64,000 nucleotides of DNA, taken from contig NZ_AP026972.1 of the NCBI RefSeq assembly GCF_027924105.1, forward strand, positions 1,798,001 to 1,862,000, in the 5' to 3' direction. Of this stretch, positions 18,170 through 27,572 are shown one piece after another; the first letter of the stretch is position 1, and the number at the start of each line of letters is the position of its first letter. A program made the translations under genes and the position numbers. The notes under the pieces were generated by a model. The model was given only the letters and a program-made list of their open reading frames with translations. It made no database searches and was not told where the DNA came from. This DNA is from Polynucleobacter sp. KF022 (GTDB taxonomy: Bacteria; Pseudomonadota; Gammaproteobacteria; Burkholderiales; Burkholderiaceae).

Positions 18170-18816
18170 TCTGAAAGGAGAAGGCGCAAACTAACATCGG
18201 ATGCTTCGGTGGGCAACTTCTTAAACCCGCTACGGGCAAAGCGATGCCAACGACCCAAAACAAAACTCATCAACATAGCAGCACGAATACTAACCTCTTC
18301 TTGACCCAGTTGGGCCCAATTGCCGCCTTGGGTTTGAGCGATTCGCAATGCCTGCTTGAGGGATGCTTCGACACGATCCAACACTTGAGTAATACGCTCT
18401 TGCAAACGATCATCCTCTTGCAATAAAGCATCACCCAATAAAACACGAGTCATGCCGGGATTCTTTTCTGCGAAGAACAAGAGCATTTGCAAAATACCGC
18501 GCGCCTGAGCAAGACCAGACTCTTCTTTTTGGTTGATCTGATTAATCAAGCCAAAAACAGTTTGCTCAATAAAAGAAATCAGGCCCTCAAACATCTGCGC
18601 CTTACTCGCAAAATGGCGATACAAGGCAGCTTCTGAAACTTGAATCTTCGCTGCTAAAGCGGCAGTGGTAACGCGCTCACCTTTCGGGTTTTGCAGCATT
18701 TCTGCGAGCACTTGCAAGATCTGTAGACGGCGTTCGCCTGGCTTAGGACGCTTGCGTGTCTTAGCGGCGTCAGCGCTGCTGTCGTTTATATCTGCTGGCT
18801 CTAAAGATTCACGCAT
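18166..18816 (-). CDS. slmA: nucleoid occlusion factor SlmA (TetR fold)
   Basis: 216 residues. The N-terminal helix-turn-helix reads RLQILQVLAEML...ERVTTAALAAKIQVSEAALYRHFASKAQMFEGL, which matches SlmA. SlmA binds DNA sites over the nucleoid and blocks FtsZ there. Its ATG overlaps nothing upstream (argB ends 10 bases away) and its stop overlaps the metX start, placing a division regulator inside an amino-acid operon. The N-terminal 30 residues are charged and variable. Confidence 0.88.
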   Translation of the reverse strand: MRESLEPADINDSSADAAKTRKRPKPGERRLQILQVLAEMLQNPKGERVTTAALAAKIQVSEAALYRHFASKAQMFEGLISFIEQTVFGLINQINQKEESGLAQARGILQMLLFFAEKNPGMTRVLLGDALLQEDDRLQERITQVLDRVEASLKQALRIAQTQGGNWAQLGQEEVSIRAAMLMSFVLGRWHRFARSGFKKLPTEASDVSLRLLLSE

Positions 18817-18826
18817 GCTTATCTAC

Positions 18827-19729
18827 TTATCTGGAGCGGATCATCGTACCGAATGCTTGCTCGGTCAGAATCTCTAGCAATAAAGAGTGTTCAATACGGC
18901 CATCAATAATGTGCACTGAATTAACGCCGCTCTTTGCTGCGTCTAATGCAGAAGAAATCTTCGGCAACATACCGCCAGAAATCGTGCCGTCAGCAAACAA
19001 GCCATCGATCTCACGTGCAGTAAGGTCAGTTAAAAGAGTGCCGTTTTTATCCATCACCCCCGGAATATTGGTCATCATGACTAACTTCTCTGCGTGCAAA
19101 ATTTCAGCCATCTTGCCAGCCACCAAATCTGCATTGATGTTGTAAGCCTGACCTTCTTCGCTAAATCCAATCGGGGAGATCACCGGAATAAAGGCGTCGT
19201 CCTGCAAAGCTTTTACAACTGCTGGATTGATGGCCTCGATTTCGCCAACAAATCCCAAATCAATAGTTCCGCCAGCAATCTTTTCATCGGCAACCAACAT
19301 CTTCTTGGCGCGGATAAGTCCACCGTCTTTACCGGTCAAGCCTACCGCCTGGCCGCCAAAGTGGTTAATCAACATCACAATGTCTTGTTGCACTTCGCCG
19401 CCAAGAACCCATTCAACTACTTCCATGGTCTCTTCATCGGTAACGCGCATACCTTGAATAAAGGTGCCAGTCTTACCAATCTTTTTGAGAGCTTCATCAA
19501 TTTGCGGTCCGCCGCCATGAACCACCACTGGATTCATGCCAACGAGTTTCAACAAAATAACGTCGCGTGCAAAACTTTCTTTGAGGCGCTCTTCAACCAT
19601 AGCGTTTCCGCCGTACTTGATCACGATAGTTTTGCCATGATACGAGCGGATGTAAGGCAAAGCCTCAGCCAAAATCTCCGCCTTTAATAAAGGAGAGATA
19701 TCACTAATAGTTGGTAAATGCTTAGTCAT
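18827..19729 (-). CDS. argB: acetylglutamate kinase
   Basis: 300 residues. IVIKYGGNAM (about residues 36-45) and VVHGGGPQID are the ATP and substrate glycine loops. MRVTDEETMEVVEWVLGG and NINADLVAGKMAEIL are also conserved. It phosphorylates N-acetylglutamate in arginine synthesis. It probably opens the argB-slmA-metX-metW transcription unit and lies 13 bases behind dksA. Confidence 0.95.
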   Translation of the reverse strand: MTKHLPTISDISPLLKAEILAEALPYIRSYHGKTIVIKYGGNAMVEERLKESFARDVILLKLVGMNPVVVHGGGPQIDEALKKIGKTGTFIQGMRVTDEETMEVVEWVLGGEVQQDIVMLINHFGGQAVGLTGKDGGLIRAKKMLVADEKIAGGTIDLGFVGEIEAINPAVVKALQDDAFIPVISPIGFSEEGQAYNINADLVAGKMAEILHAEKLVMMTNIPGVMDKNGTLLTDLTAREIDGLFADGTISGGMLPKISSALDAAKSGVNSVHIIDGRIEHSLLLEILTEQAFGTMIRSR

Positions 19730-19742
19730 TGCTACTTAAAAT

Positions 19743-20231
19743 TTATTCGCCAAATAGTTTTTGACGGAGTTCACGACGCTCTTGAGCCTCAAGAGATAAA
19801 TTGGCTGTAGGCCTTGCAATTAAACGGTTCAGGCCGATTGGCTCACCAGTTTCTTCACACCAACCGTAATCACCAGATTCAATACGCGCCAGTGCTTGCT
19901 CTACTTTTTTGAGCAACTTACGCTCACGGTCACGTGTACGTAACTCCAAGGCATGCTCTTCTTCAATCGTGGCACGATCCGCAGGATCTGGAACCAAAAT
20001 ATTTTCACGCAAATGTTCTGTTGTCTCGGATGCATTCTTCAGAATGTCATCTTTAAGGGTGAGTAATTTTTGACGGAAAAAATCTAACTGGGCAGCACTC
20101 ATGTAGTCCTTCTCGGACATCTTGAGCAATTCAGCTTCCGTTAAGGGCGCGCCTTTTGGAGCTTTTGTGCTCGCAGCTTTACTGCTTGTTTTTGCAGCAG
20201 TTGCTGGTTTTGTTGCTGTTTTTACCGTCAT
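19743..20231 (-). CDS. dksA: RNA polymerase-binding factor DksA, cysteine-poor form
   Basis: 162 residues: a basic Lys/Ala/Thr-rich head of about 30 residues, the coiled-coil with DPADRATIEEEHALELRTRDRERKLL, and the C-terminal fold DYGWCEETGEPIGLNRLIARPTA. Of the four zinc-finger cysteines of E. coli DksA only one remains (WCEETG, then LSLEAQ in place of Cys-x2-Cys), so this form should fold without zinc. DksA binds the RNA polymerase secondary channel and works with ppGpp. Confidence 0.93.
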   Translation of the reverse strand: MTVKTATKPATAAKTSSKAASTKAPKGAPLTEAELLKMSEKDYMSAAQLDFFRQKLLTLKDDILKNASETTEHLRENILVPDPADRATIEEEHALELRTRDRERKLLKKVEQALARIESGDYGWCEETGEPIGLNRLIARPTANLSLEAQERRELRQKLFGE

Positions 20232-20351
20232 CTCATTCTTCCTTGGTTTGAAGCATTATTGCCTCATTCTGCCAAACTTTTACAGCCATCTAATCAATAT
20301 TTTTCAATATTCATAATATTGACCGTGGCGGCGGATTGTACCCGAATCTTC

Positions 20352-21413
20352 CTAGGCCAAACAGCCTTCAAGCCCAGCCAGTAGGGTGTCTTTGGGCAGA
20401 TCGATGCCAATGAACACCATACGGGTTTGCTTGGGTTCTGAACCCCAAGGCCCGGCTAAATCGCTGCCCATCATCTGATGAACCCCCTGGAACACCACTT
20501 TTCGGGCACTTCCCTTCACATAAAGCACGCCTTTATAGCGCAGCATCTTCTCTCCAAAGACCTCCAAGATGCCGCCAAGGAAGTCTTCCAGCTTTTTGTG
20601 ATCAAAGGGTTTATCACTACGAAAAACAAAGGATTGAATGCGGTCCGTGTGGCCTGCATGACCATGGTGGTGGTCATGGCTATGGTCATGGCCACAGGTG
20701 CTGTGATCATGATCATGACTATGGTCATGGCCACAATGTTCGTGATCATGGTCATCTTGCTCCAAGAAGTGCGGATCGATATCCAGCTTGGCGTTCAGAT
20801 TAAAGCCCTTAAGGTCCAAAACCGCATTCAGTGGCACCACACCCTTGGAAATGCCAGAAATCGGCGCTCTTGGGTTCATATGCATCAGACGATTGCGCAA
20901 AGCATCTACTTCTGCAGGAGTAACTAAATCTGTCTTGGTAATAAAGATTTGATCAGCAAAGCCAACCTGGCGCTGGGCTTCTTCATGTTCATTGAGCTGC
21001 TGCTGACCGTGCTTAGCATCCACTAGGGTAACCACAGCATCTAAGACATAGTGATCGGCAACATCGTCATCCATAAAGAAAGTCTGGGCTACAGGGCCGG
21101 GATTAGCAACGCCCGTGGTTTCAATCACAACGCGATCAAAGCTAATCTTCTTATCCTTGCGCTGCTCCCAAAGCTCATTTAGCGCTTCAACGAGGTCGCC
21201 ACGAATGGTGCAGCAAATACAGCCATTACTCATTTGCACAATATTCTCTTGGTTGTCTTGCACCAAAATATCGTTATCAATATTTTCTTCGCCGAACTCA
21301 TTCTCAATCACGGCAATTTTTTTGCCATGCTCTTCAGTCAGAATGTGTTTAAGCAATGTGGTTTTGCCGCTTCCTAAGAAGCCCGTCAAAATGGTTACCG
21401 GAATTAATGCCAT
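20352..21413 (-). CDS. CobW/COG0523 GTPase, probable zinc metallochaperone
   Basis: 353 residues from the ATG at 21413; the frame runs five codons further to a TTG. Walker A GFLGSGKTT (about 10-18), the metal motif GCICC (about 65-69), Walker B-like ETTGVANP and the NKxD-like TKTD are all present. A histidine/aspartate run near residues 220-260 (HDH and HSHDHD repeats) probably binds zinc or another metal. The C-terminal CobW_C domain follows. COG0523 proteins deliver zinc under limitation. Confidence 0.9.
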   Translation of the reverse strand: MALIPVTILTGFLGSGKTTLLKHILTEEHGKKIAVIENEFGEENIDNDILVQDNQENIVQMSNGCICCTIRGDLVEALNELWEQRKDKKISFDRVVIETTGVANPGPVAQTFFMDDDVADHYVLDAVVTLVDAKHGQQQLNEHEEAQRQVGFADQIFITKTDLVTPAEVDALRNRLMHMNPRAPISGISKGVVPLNAVLDLKGFNLNAKLDIDPHFLEQDDHDHEHCGHDHSHDHDHSTCGHDHSHDHHHGHAGHTDRIQSFVFRSDKPFDHKKLEDFLGGILEVFGEKMLRYKGVLYVKGSARKVVFQGVHQMMGSDLAGPWGSEPKQTRMVFIGIDLPKDTLLAGLEGCLA

Positions 21414-21482
21414 GGATGATCCAATCAAAATCTAGAGGCTAAAGTTTCCCAAAGCGGGAAACCTTCTATCTTACCGAGTTCC

Positions 21483-22484
21483 TCAGTCTTTGCCAGCCTT
21501 TGCGCGTGGATGCGCTTTATCGTAGGCCTGGGCAAGGTGCTGAAAGTCAAGGGAGGTATAAATCTGGGTGCTAGCGATGCTGGCGTGCCCCAACATCTCC
21601 TGGACGGCGCGCAAATCTTGTGATGACTGCAACACATGACTTGCAAAGCTATGTCTCATCATATGGGGGTGCACATGCGTTGGTAAACCAGCGCGCATGG
21701 CTAAGGTGCGTAAGCGTGCCTGCACTGTGCGTGGCGATAAACGCTTACCTGTGGCAGATAAAAATAGTGCGATGGACTCTTCGGGGTAGCTTACGTCATC
21801 GCGCAGCTCTCGCCATGCCATAAGAGATTTCATAGCGGGCACACCAACAGGAACGGAGCGTCGTTTACCGCCCTTGCCCAAAACCGTTACCTCCGCAGCA
21901 TCCCAATCCAACCAACCTGCAGACTCATGTTGGCGATTTTTACTTTGCATCACATCAATACCCAAAAGCTCTGAAAGACGCAAGCCCGAGGAATAGAGCA
22001 GATCAATAATAGCCGCATCCCGAATCGACTCTAAATCCTTTTTCTCTTCCGCCTCTTTGACTGCTTGATTTACCAAAGCAAGCGCCTGCTCAACAGATAA
22101 AGCTTTAGGCAAAGACTTCAAGCGCTTAGGCGCCTTCACATCATCTACGGGGTTTGCAACCAACGCGCTTGTTACCTTACCTGCGCGTGTATCACGTCGC
22201 GCATCCTTTTCGCTTAGCCAGTCATACCAACCACGCCATGCAGAAAGTGCTCTCGCAATACTTCTCGAAGATTTACCTTTTGAATGCAAACGACCAGCCC
22301 AACGACGCACATGCCCATTGCTTACCTTTAAAAGTTCAATGGCATCTTCAAGGGCAAAGTTTTGTAAATCACTCAGGTCCATGCCATACGCTTTGAGCGT
22401 ATGCGGCGAGAGTTGGCGCAAGACATGCAACTCATGCAAATACTCTTGCATGAGGGGATGAAGGTCAGTCGCCTTTAATTTCAT
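21483..22484 (-). CDS. xerC: tyrosine recombinase XerC
   Basis: 333 residues. Catalytic residues are in place: Arg in LYSSGLRLSELLG (about 163), Lys in GKGGKRRSVP, HPHMMRHSFA (H-x2-R), the later His in LGHASI and Tyr in STQIYTSLDF. With XerD it resolves chromosome dimers at dif. The chromosomal position behind a DUF484 gene is the usual one for XerC, so this is a housekeeping recombinase and not a mobile-element integrase. It overlaps the DUF484 gene by 20 bases. Confidence 0.93.
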   Translation of the reverse strand: MKLKATDLHPLMQEYLHELHVLRQLSPHTLKAYGMDLSDLQNFALEDAIELLKVSNGHVRRWAGRLHSKGKSSRSIARALSAWRGWYDWLSEKDARRDTRAGKVTSALVANPVDDVKAPKRLKSLPKALSVEQALALVNQAVKEAEEKKDLESIRDAAIIDLLYSSGLRLSELLGIDVMQSKNRQHESAGWLDWDAAEVTVLGKGGKRRSVPVGVPAMKSLMAWRELRDDVSYPEESIALFLSATGKRLSPRTVQARLRTLAMRAGLPTHVHPHMMRHSFASHVLQSSQDLRAVQEMLGHASIASTQIYTSLDFQHLAQAYDKAHPRAKAGKD

Positions 22485-23142
22485 AAGCTTGGATGCGATC
22501 CAAAGCTGCAGCAGTGAGTTCAGCGATCTGACGTAAATAAAACGCGCCCATGTCTGCAGTAAAGCGGGATTCGTCTTTACTTGCTAGCAACAATACTGCT
22601 GGCGATTGATTGGCGCCAATACTTTTGCCCAGCGGCAAGCCAATAGCGACCATGCTTTGCCACTCAGGATCGATAGTGGTTTGACTTGCTAAAAGATCTA
22701 CGCTGGCAGCAGCCAACTCTTTTGCAGAACCACACAAGGGGGTGTCAACCCAAGGACTAAATGCAGAATTCGGTGACAGCAATTGCGCAGACTCCACTTC
22801 AAAGACTTCGGCCAAGCCAGAAGTAATCGCAGACTCTACATCGGCTTTATTGTTTGCTTTCATTAAACGCAAAAGCCAAGCAACTAAACTTTGCTGCGTT
22901 TTATCGTTACGACTACCAAAGTGCAGCATCTCACTTAAGCGACGATTGAGTTCTTGATTTTGTGTACGCAACACCGTCATCTGACGCTCTTGCAAAGAGA
23001 TGGCACGATCTTCATGCGGATGCTTAATACGAATCTCATTAAAGAGATCAGCATAGCGCTCAAAAAAGCCTGGGGTTACACGCAACCACTCAGCAACTAA
23101 CTCTTCTTGCTCGGCTTGTTTTGGATCTATTGCGCTCATCAA
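22465..23142 (-). CDS. DUF484 family protein
   Basis: 225 residues. VAEWLRVTPGFFERYADLFNEI near the N-terminus, then ISLQERQMTVLRTQNQELNRRL (a coiled-coil) and a GAF-like C-terminal half, are DUF484 features. The function is unknown, but the gene is regularly placed before xerC in proteobacteria, suggesting a link with chromosome segregation or division. It lies 24 bases behind gatB. Confidence 0.88.
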   Translation of the reverse strand: MMSAIDPKQAEQEELVAEWLRVTPGFFERYADLFNEIRIKHPHEDRAISLQERQMTVLRTQNQELNRRLSEMLHFGSRNDKTQQSLVAWLLRLMKANNKADVESAITSGLAEVFEVESAQLLSPNSAFSPWVDTPLCGSAKELAAASVDLLASQTTIDPEWQSMVAIGLPLGKSIGANQSPAVLLLASKDESRFTADMGAFYLRQIAELTAAALDRIQAYEIKGD

Positions 23143-23166
23143 TTGCTTTCTAAAAATGTTCTTTTG

Positions 23167-24639
23167 TTAACCCAGCTTTTTACGCAAGAGTTCATTTACC
23201 TGACCAGGATTGGCTTTGCCTTGAGAAGCTTTCATGATCTGGCCTACCAAAGCATTAAATGCCTTCTCTTTGCCAGAGCGGAACTCTTCAACCGATTTCT
23301 GATTCGCCGCCAAAACTTGATCAATGATGGCCTCAATTGCACCGCTATCACTAATTTGCTTCAAACCCTTGGCATCAATCACTTGATCTACAGTGCTAAT
23401 GGTCTTGCCTGCAAGAGCCTCTTCCCAAAGAATCGAAAAAATGTCTTTAGCAATTTTGTTGGAGATAGTGCCATCCGCGACGCGAGTCAGTAATGGCGCT
23501 AAATGTTCCGCCTTTAATGGCGCATCTGCCGCAGCAATACCAGCACGATTTAATGACGATGCAAGTTCGCCAGCAATTAAATTAGCCGCTGCTTTTGCTA
23601 ATGGCTTACCAACGATTGCCAATAGGTCTTCAAATACTTTTGCAGTATCACGATCTTGCGTGAGCAACTGCGCATCGTAGGCGCTTAAACCAAATTCGCT
23701 TTGCCACTGATCACGCAACTGCGCAGGGAGTGCAGGCATCTTGCTACGCACATCTTCAATCCATGCATCATCAATGACTACAGGCAATAAGTCAGGGTCC
23801 GGGAAGTAGCGATAGTCATTCGCATCTTCTTTGCTACGCATGCTACGTGTTTCACCGCGATCGGGATCATATAAACGGGTTTCTTGAACGACGGTACCGC
23901 CATCTTCAATTAACTCAATTTGACGACGCACCTCGTATTGAATTGCCTCTTCCAAGAAACGGAAAGAGTTCAGATTCTTAATTTCGCAACGGGTACCAAA
24001 CTCTGCTTGCCCCATAGGGCGAACAGATACGTTTGCATCGCAACGGAATGAACCTTCTTGCATATTGCCGTCACAAACACCCAGCCAAACCACCAGGCCA
24101 TGTAGCGCTTTGGCATAGGCAACCGCCTCTGCGGCACTGCGCATTACGGGCTCAGTCACGATTTCCAGCAAAGGTGTTCCTGCACGATTTAAATCGATGC
24201 CACTAGAAGGCTCTCCATGGGGACCAGCAAAACCTTCTTCGTGGACTGATTTACCTGCGTCTTCTTCCATGTGGGCGCGAGTGAGCTCAACTACCTTCAT
24301 CTCATCGCCAACCAGGATTTCAACTTTTCCTCCAACCACCACTGGAATTTCCATTTGACTAATTTGATAGCCCTTAGGTAAATCAGGATAGAAATAGTTC
24401 TTGCGTGCAAAGATGCTTGCCGGTGAAATCTTTGCATTCACTGCTAGCCCAAAACAAATCGCATGCTCTACTGCTTGGCGATTGAGCACTGGCAATACAC
24501 CAGGCAGCGCAAGGTCCACCGCACATGCTTGCGTGTTTGGCTCCGCACCAAAGCGCGTGCTTGCACCACTAAAAATCTTCGACTGTGTTTGTAATTGTGC
24601 GTGGGTCTCTAGACCAATAACGACTTCCCATTGCATCAT
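23167..24639 (-). CDS. gatB: aspartyl/glutamyl-tRNA amidotransferase subunit B
   Basis: About 490 residues from the ATG at 24639, which overlaps the gatA stop (ATGATG); the longer open frame inside gatA is rejected. MQWEVVIGLETHAQLQTQSK, FYPDLPKGYQISQ, GIDLNRAGTPLLEIVTEP and DYRYFPDPDLLP are signature segments, and the C-terminal YqeY-like domain ends with NPGQVNELLRKKLG. With GatA and GatC it amidates misacylated Glu-tRNA(Gln) or Asp-tRNA(Asn). Confidence 0.96.
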   Translation of the reverse strand: MMQWEVVIGLETHAQLQTQSKIFSGASTRFGAEPNTQACAVDLALPGVLPVLNRQAVEHAICFGLAVNAKISPASIFARKNYFYPDLPKGYQISQMEIPVVVGGKVEILVGDEMKVVELTRAHMEEDAGKSVHEEGFAGPHGEPSSGIDLNRAGTPLLEIVTEPVMRSAAEAVAYAKALHGLVVWLGVCDGNMQEGSFRCDANVSVRPMGQAEFGTRCEIKNLNSFRFLEEAIQYEVRRQIELIEDGGTVVQETRLYDPDRGETRSMRSKEDANDYRYFPDPDLLPVVIDDAWIEDVRSKMPALPAQLRDQWQSEFGLSAYDAQLLTQDRDTAKVFEDLLAIVGKPLAKAAANLIAGELASSLNRAGIAAADAPLKAEHLAPLLTRVADGTISNKIAKDIFSILWEEALAGKTISTVDQVIDAKGLKQISDSGAIEAIIDQVLAANQKSVEEFRSGKEKAFNALVGQIMKASQGKANPGQVNELLRKKLG

Positions 24640-26153
24640 GCCACCTCGCTTGCTTGACGCAAATGCCAATCACTGGCCTGCTGATATTGATGAGCTACCT
24701 GCAAGAGGCGTGCTTCAGAAAAATAATTGCCGATGAGCTGCATGCCAATAGGTAAATTATTGGCATTAAATCCGCATGGCACACTCATTGCCGGCAGGCC
24801 TGCCAAGTTTGTTGATAGCGTATAAATATCTTCTAAATACATTTGCACAGGGTCTTTTGACTTTTCACCTAAGCGCCAGGCTACATCAGGGGCTACGGGC
24901 CCCAAGATGACATCACATTGATTAAAAGCCGCCTGAAAATCTGCCGCAATAATGCGACGAATCTTTTGCGCCTGAAGATAGTAAGCATCATAGTAACCAT
25001 GACAAAGGACATAGGTTCCAATCATGATGCGGCGCTTTACTTCCGAGCCAAAACCCTCGGTGCGAGACTTAGCATACATATCACCAAGATCACGGTATTC
25101 ATTTGCGCGATATCCGTAACGAACACCATCAAAGCGACTCAAATTACTCGATGCTTCTGCAGGTGCTAAAACGTAATAAACGGGGATAGATAATTTGGTT
25201 TTGGGCAAACTTACTTCAATTAATGTGGCGCCTAAGTTTTCTAAAAGCTTGGAGGCTTCATTAACGGACTTGGCAACATCGCTTGCTAAACCTTCAGCAA
25301 AAAATTCTTTTGGTAAACCAACACGCAAACCATCTAGTGGTTTTGCTGAATTGTTGTTTCCATCTTTCCAGTTTTGGTTGAGGTAACGGCCGTAATCTTC
25401 TCCGGAGTCCGCTAAAGAAGTGGAGTCACGTGGATCATGCGAAGACATTGCTGAAAGCAGCAAAGCGCAATCTTCTGCGGTCTTGCCCATCGGGCCCGCT
25501 TGATCGAGTGAAGATGCGTAGGCAATCATGCCGTAACGAGAAACACGCCCATAGCTGGGCTTAATTCCAGTTAAGCCACAAAATGCAGCTGGCTGGCGAA
25601 TGGAGCCGCCTGTATCGGTACCAGTAGCAATCGGCGCTAACCCAGCAGCAACTGCTGCTGCAGAGCCGCCTGAAGAACCGCCGGCAACGTGCGCGGCATT
25701 CCATGGATTTAAAACCGGGCCGTAAGCAGAGTTTTCATTAGAAGAGCCCATAGCGAACTCATCCATATTTGTCTTGCCCAGACAAACCATGCCAGCGCCA
25801 TGGGGATTGTTTTCATCTGGGATACCCAGATTCGCCACTACCGTGGCATCGAATGGGCTCTGGTATCCCTCCAGGATTTTGGAGGCTGCAGTCGACTTCC
25901 AGCCACGCGTTACAAAGACATCTTTATGCGCAATGGGGATGCCGGTTAATTTGCCCGCTTTGCCAGATGAAATTAACTGATCTGCTTTATTAGCTTGCTC
26001 TAAGCTTAAGTGAGCATTCACATCAAGATAGGCATTCCACTGCTTTCCAGCTTCAATACGGTTCAAAAAGTACTGAGTGAGCTCGGTGCTAGAAACCTCT
26101 TTAGCGGCTAGCGCTTTTGCCATTAAGGCTATAGGAGTGTTGTGCCAACTCAT
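24636..26153 (-). CDS. gatA: aspartyl/glutamyl-tRNA amidotransferase subunit A
   Basis: 505 residues, amidase family. The catalytic Lys lies in PIAHKDVF (about 77), and GGSSGGSAAAVAAGL (about 153-167) plus TDTGGSIRQPAAFCG supply the two serines of the Ser-Ser-Lys triad. It releases ammonia from glutamine for the GatB site. It overlaps gatC upstream and gatB downstream by four bases, so the three subunits are translationally coupled. Confidence 0.96.
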   Translation of the reverse strand: MSWHNTPIALMAKALAAKEVSSTELTQYFLNRIEAGKQWNAYLDVNAHLSLEQANKADQLISSGKAGKLTGIPIAHKDVFVTRGWKSTAASKILEGYQSPFDATVVANLGIPDENNPHGAGMVCLGKTNMDEFAMGSSNENSAYGPVLNPWNAAHVAGGSSGGSAAAVAAGLAPIATGTDTGGSIRQPAAFCGLTGIKPSYGRVSRYGMIAYASSLDQAGPMGKTAEDCALLLSAMSSHDPRDSTSLADSGEDYGRYLNQNWKDGNNNSAKPLDGLRVGLPKEFFAEGLASDVAKSVNEASKLLENLGATLIEVSLPKTKLSIPVYYVLAPAEASSNLSRFDGVRYGYRANEYRDLGDMYAKSRTEGFGSEVKRRIMIGTYVLCHGYYDAYYLQAQKIRRIIAADFQAAFNQCDVILGPVAPDVAWRLGEKSKDPVQMYLEDIYTLSTNLAGLPAMSVPCGFNANNLPIGMQLIGNYFSEARLLQVAHQYQQASDWHLRQASEVA

Positions 26154-26443
26154 TCGATCACCCTTGGTACAAGGAAGTAGCCATCCTGCTGCGCAGGGGC
26201 TGATTGCATGTTTTCGGCGCGATGGTCAGACTCGGTCACTTGGTCAGCACGCATAGGCTGGGCCAAATCACGCAAAAAGAGGATGGGATGAGCCAAAGGC
26301 TCAAGCCCGCTTGTATCAACGGCCTGCATTTCCTCCACCAAGGAAAAAATGGCCTGCAATTGAGGCAAAACTGCCTCGGCTTCTGCCTGATTTAACTCAA
26401 GCCTAGAAAGGTGCGCAATGCGCTGGACATCATCAAGTTTCAT
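26150..26443 (-). CDS. gatC: aspartyl/glutamyl-tRNA amidotransferase subunit C
   Basis: 97 residues. MKLDDVQRIAHLSRLELNQ and LQAIFSLVEEMQAVDTSG, with DQVTESDHRAENM near the C-terminus, are GatC. The small belt subunit stabilises the GatAB complex. It is the first gene of gatC-gatA-gatB and is divergent from mreB with 61 bases between the starts. Confidence 0.93.
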   Translation of the reverse strand: MKLDDVQRIAHLSRLELNQAEAEAVLPQLQAIFSLVEEMQAVDTSGLEPLAHPILFLRDLAQPMRADQVTESDHRAENMQSAPAQQDGYFLVPRVIE

Positions 26444-26504
26444 GGGGCGCTAGAGTATCATTCCTATATATTTTCATTAACACTTTCTATTTTCCCACTA
26501 CATC

Positions 26505-27548
26505 ATGTTTGGTTTTTTCCGCAGCTACTTTTCCAATGACCTAGCCATCGACCTAGGAACCGCCAACACCTTAATTTATATGCGTGAGCGGGGTATTGTC
26601 CTCGATGAACCCTCAGTAGTGGCAATTCGCCAAGAGGGTGGTCCAAACGGCAAAAAGACCATTTTGGCCGTCGGCAAAGAGGCAAAAGCGATGTTGGGAC
26701 GCGTTCCAGGGAATATTGAGGCAATTCGCCCAATGAAAGACGGCGTTATCGCTGACTTCACCATTACCGAACAAATGCTCAAGCAATTTATCAAGCTTGT
26801 GCACGAGAGCAAATTATTAAAGCCAAGCCCACGCATCATCATTTGCGTTCCTTGTGGATCTACTCAAGTTGAACGTCGTGCGATTCGTGAATCTGCATTA
26901 GGCGCTGGCGCATCACAAGTATTTTTAATTGAAGAGCCGATGGCTGCTGCAATTGGTTCTGGCTTGCCAGTTTCTGAAGCTGCTGGTTCGATGGTTGTCG
27001 ACATCGGTGGCGGTACAACCGAAGTTGGCGTGATGTCATTGGGCGGCATGGTTTACAAAGGCTCCGTTCGTGTTGGTGGCGACAAGTTTGACGAAGCAAT
27101 TACCAATTACATCCGTCGTAACTACGGCATGTTGATCGGCGAACAAACTGCTGAGTTGATCAAGAAAACCATTGGCTCCGCTTTCCCCGGCGCCGAAGTG
27201 CGCGAGATGGAAGTAAAAGGTCGCAATCTTTCAGAAGGTATTCCACGTAGCTTTACAGTTACCAGCAATGAAATCTTGGAAGCATTAACCGATCCGTTGA
27301 ATCAAATTGTGACCGCAGTAAAAGCGGCTCTCGAGCAGATTCCACCTGAGTTGGCATCCGATATCGCTGAACGCGGCATGATGCTAACTGGCGGCGGCGC
27401 TTTATTGCGTGATCTTGATCGCCTCTTGCTTGAAGAAACTGGCCTGCCAATTCATGTTGCAGAAGATCCTTTAACTTGCGTGGCTCGTGGTTGCGGTATC
27501 GCACTTGAGCGCATGGATAAGTTAGGCGGAGTGTTCTCGCACGAGTAA
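26505..27548 (+). CDS. mreB: rod shape-determining actin homologue MreB
   Basis: 347 residues. Phosphate 1 loop IDLGTANTLIY (about 16-26), phosphate 2 VVDIGGGTTEVGVMSLGG, and MLTGGGALLRDLDRLL near the C-terminus are all intact. MreB filaments guide lateral wall synthesis. First gene of a compact rod-shape operon (mreB, mreC, mreD, mrdA, rodA). Confidence 0.97.
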   Translation: MFGFFRSYFSNDLAIDLGTANTLIYMRERGIVLDEPSVVAIRQEGGPNGKKTILAVGKEAKAMLGRVPGNIEAIRPMKDGVIADFTITEQMLKQFIKLVHESKLLKPSPRIIICVPCGSTQVERRAIRESALGAGASQVFLIEEPMAAAIGSGLPVSEAAGSMVVDIGGGTTEVGVMSLGGMVYKGSVRVGGDKFDEAITNYIRRNYGMLIGEQTAELIKKTIGSAFPGAEVREMEVKGRNLSEGIPRSFTVTSNEILEALTDPLNQIVTAVKAALEQIPPELASDIAERGMMLTGGGALLRDLDRLLLEETGLPIHVAEDPLTCVARGCGIALERMDKLGGVFSHE

Positions 27549-27572
27549 GCGACATACACGTCGACCAGGGAA

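Noticed and set aside
20478..20927. Methionine/valine-rich open frame opposite the His-rich part of the COG0523 gene
   Set aside because: It is the reverse reading of a CAT/CAC-rich repeat and has no independent support.
21483..22484. Considered as the integrase responsible for the tRNA-linked region
   Set aside because: Its DUF484 neighbour and length identify it as the housekeeping XerC, far from the tRNA.
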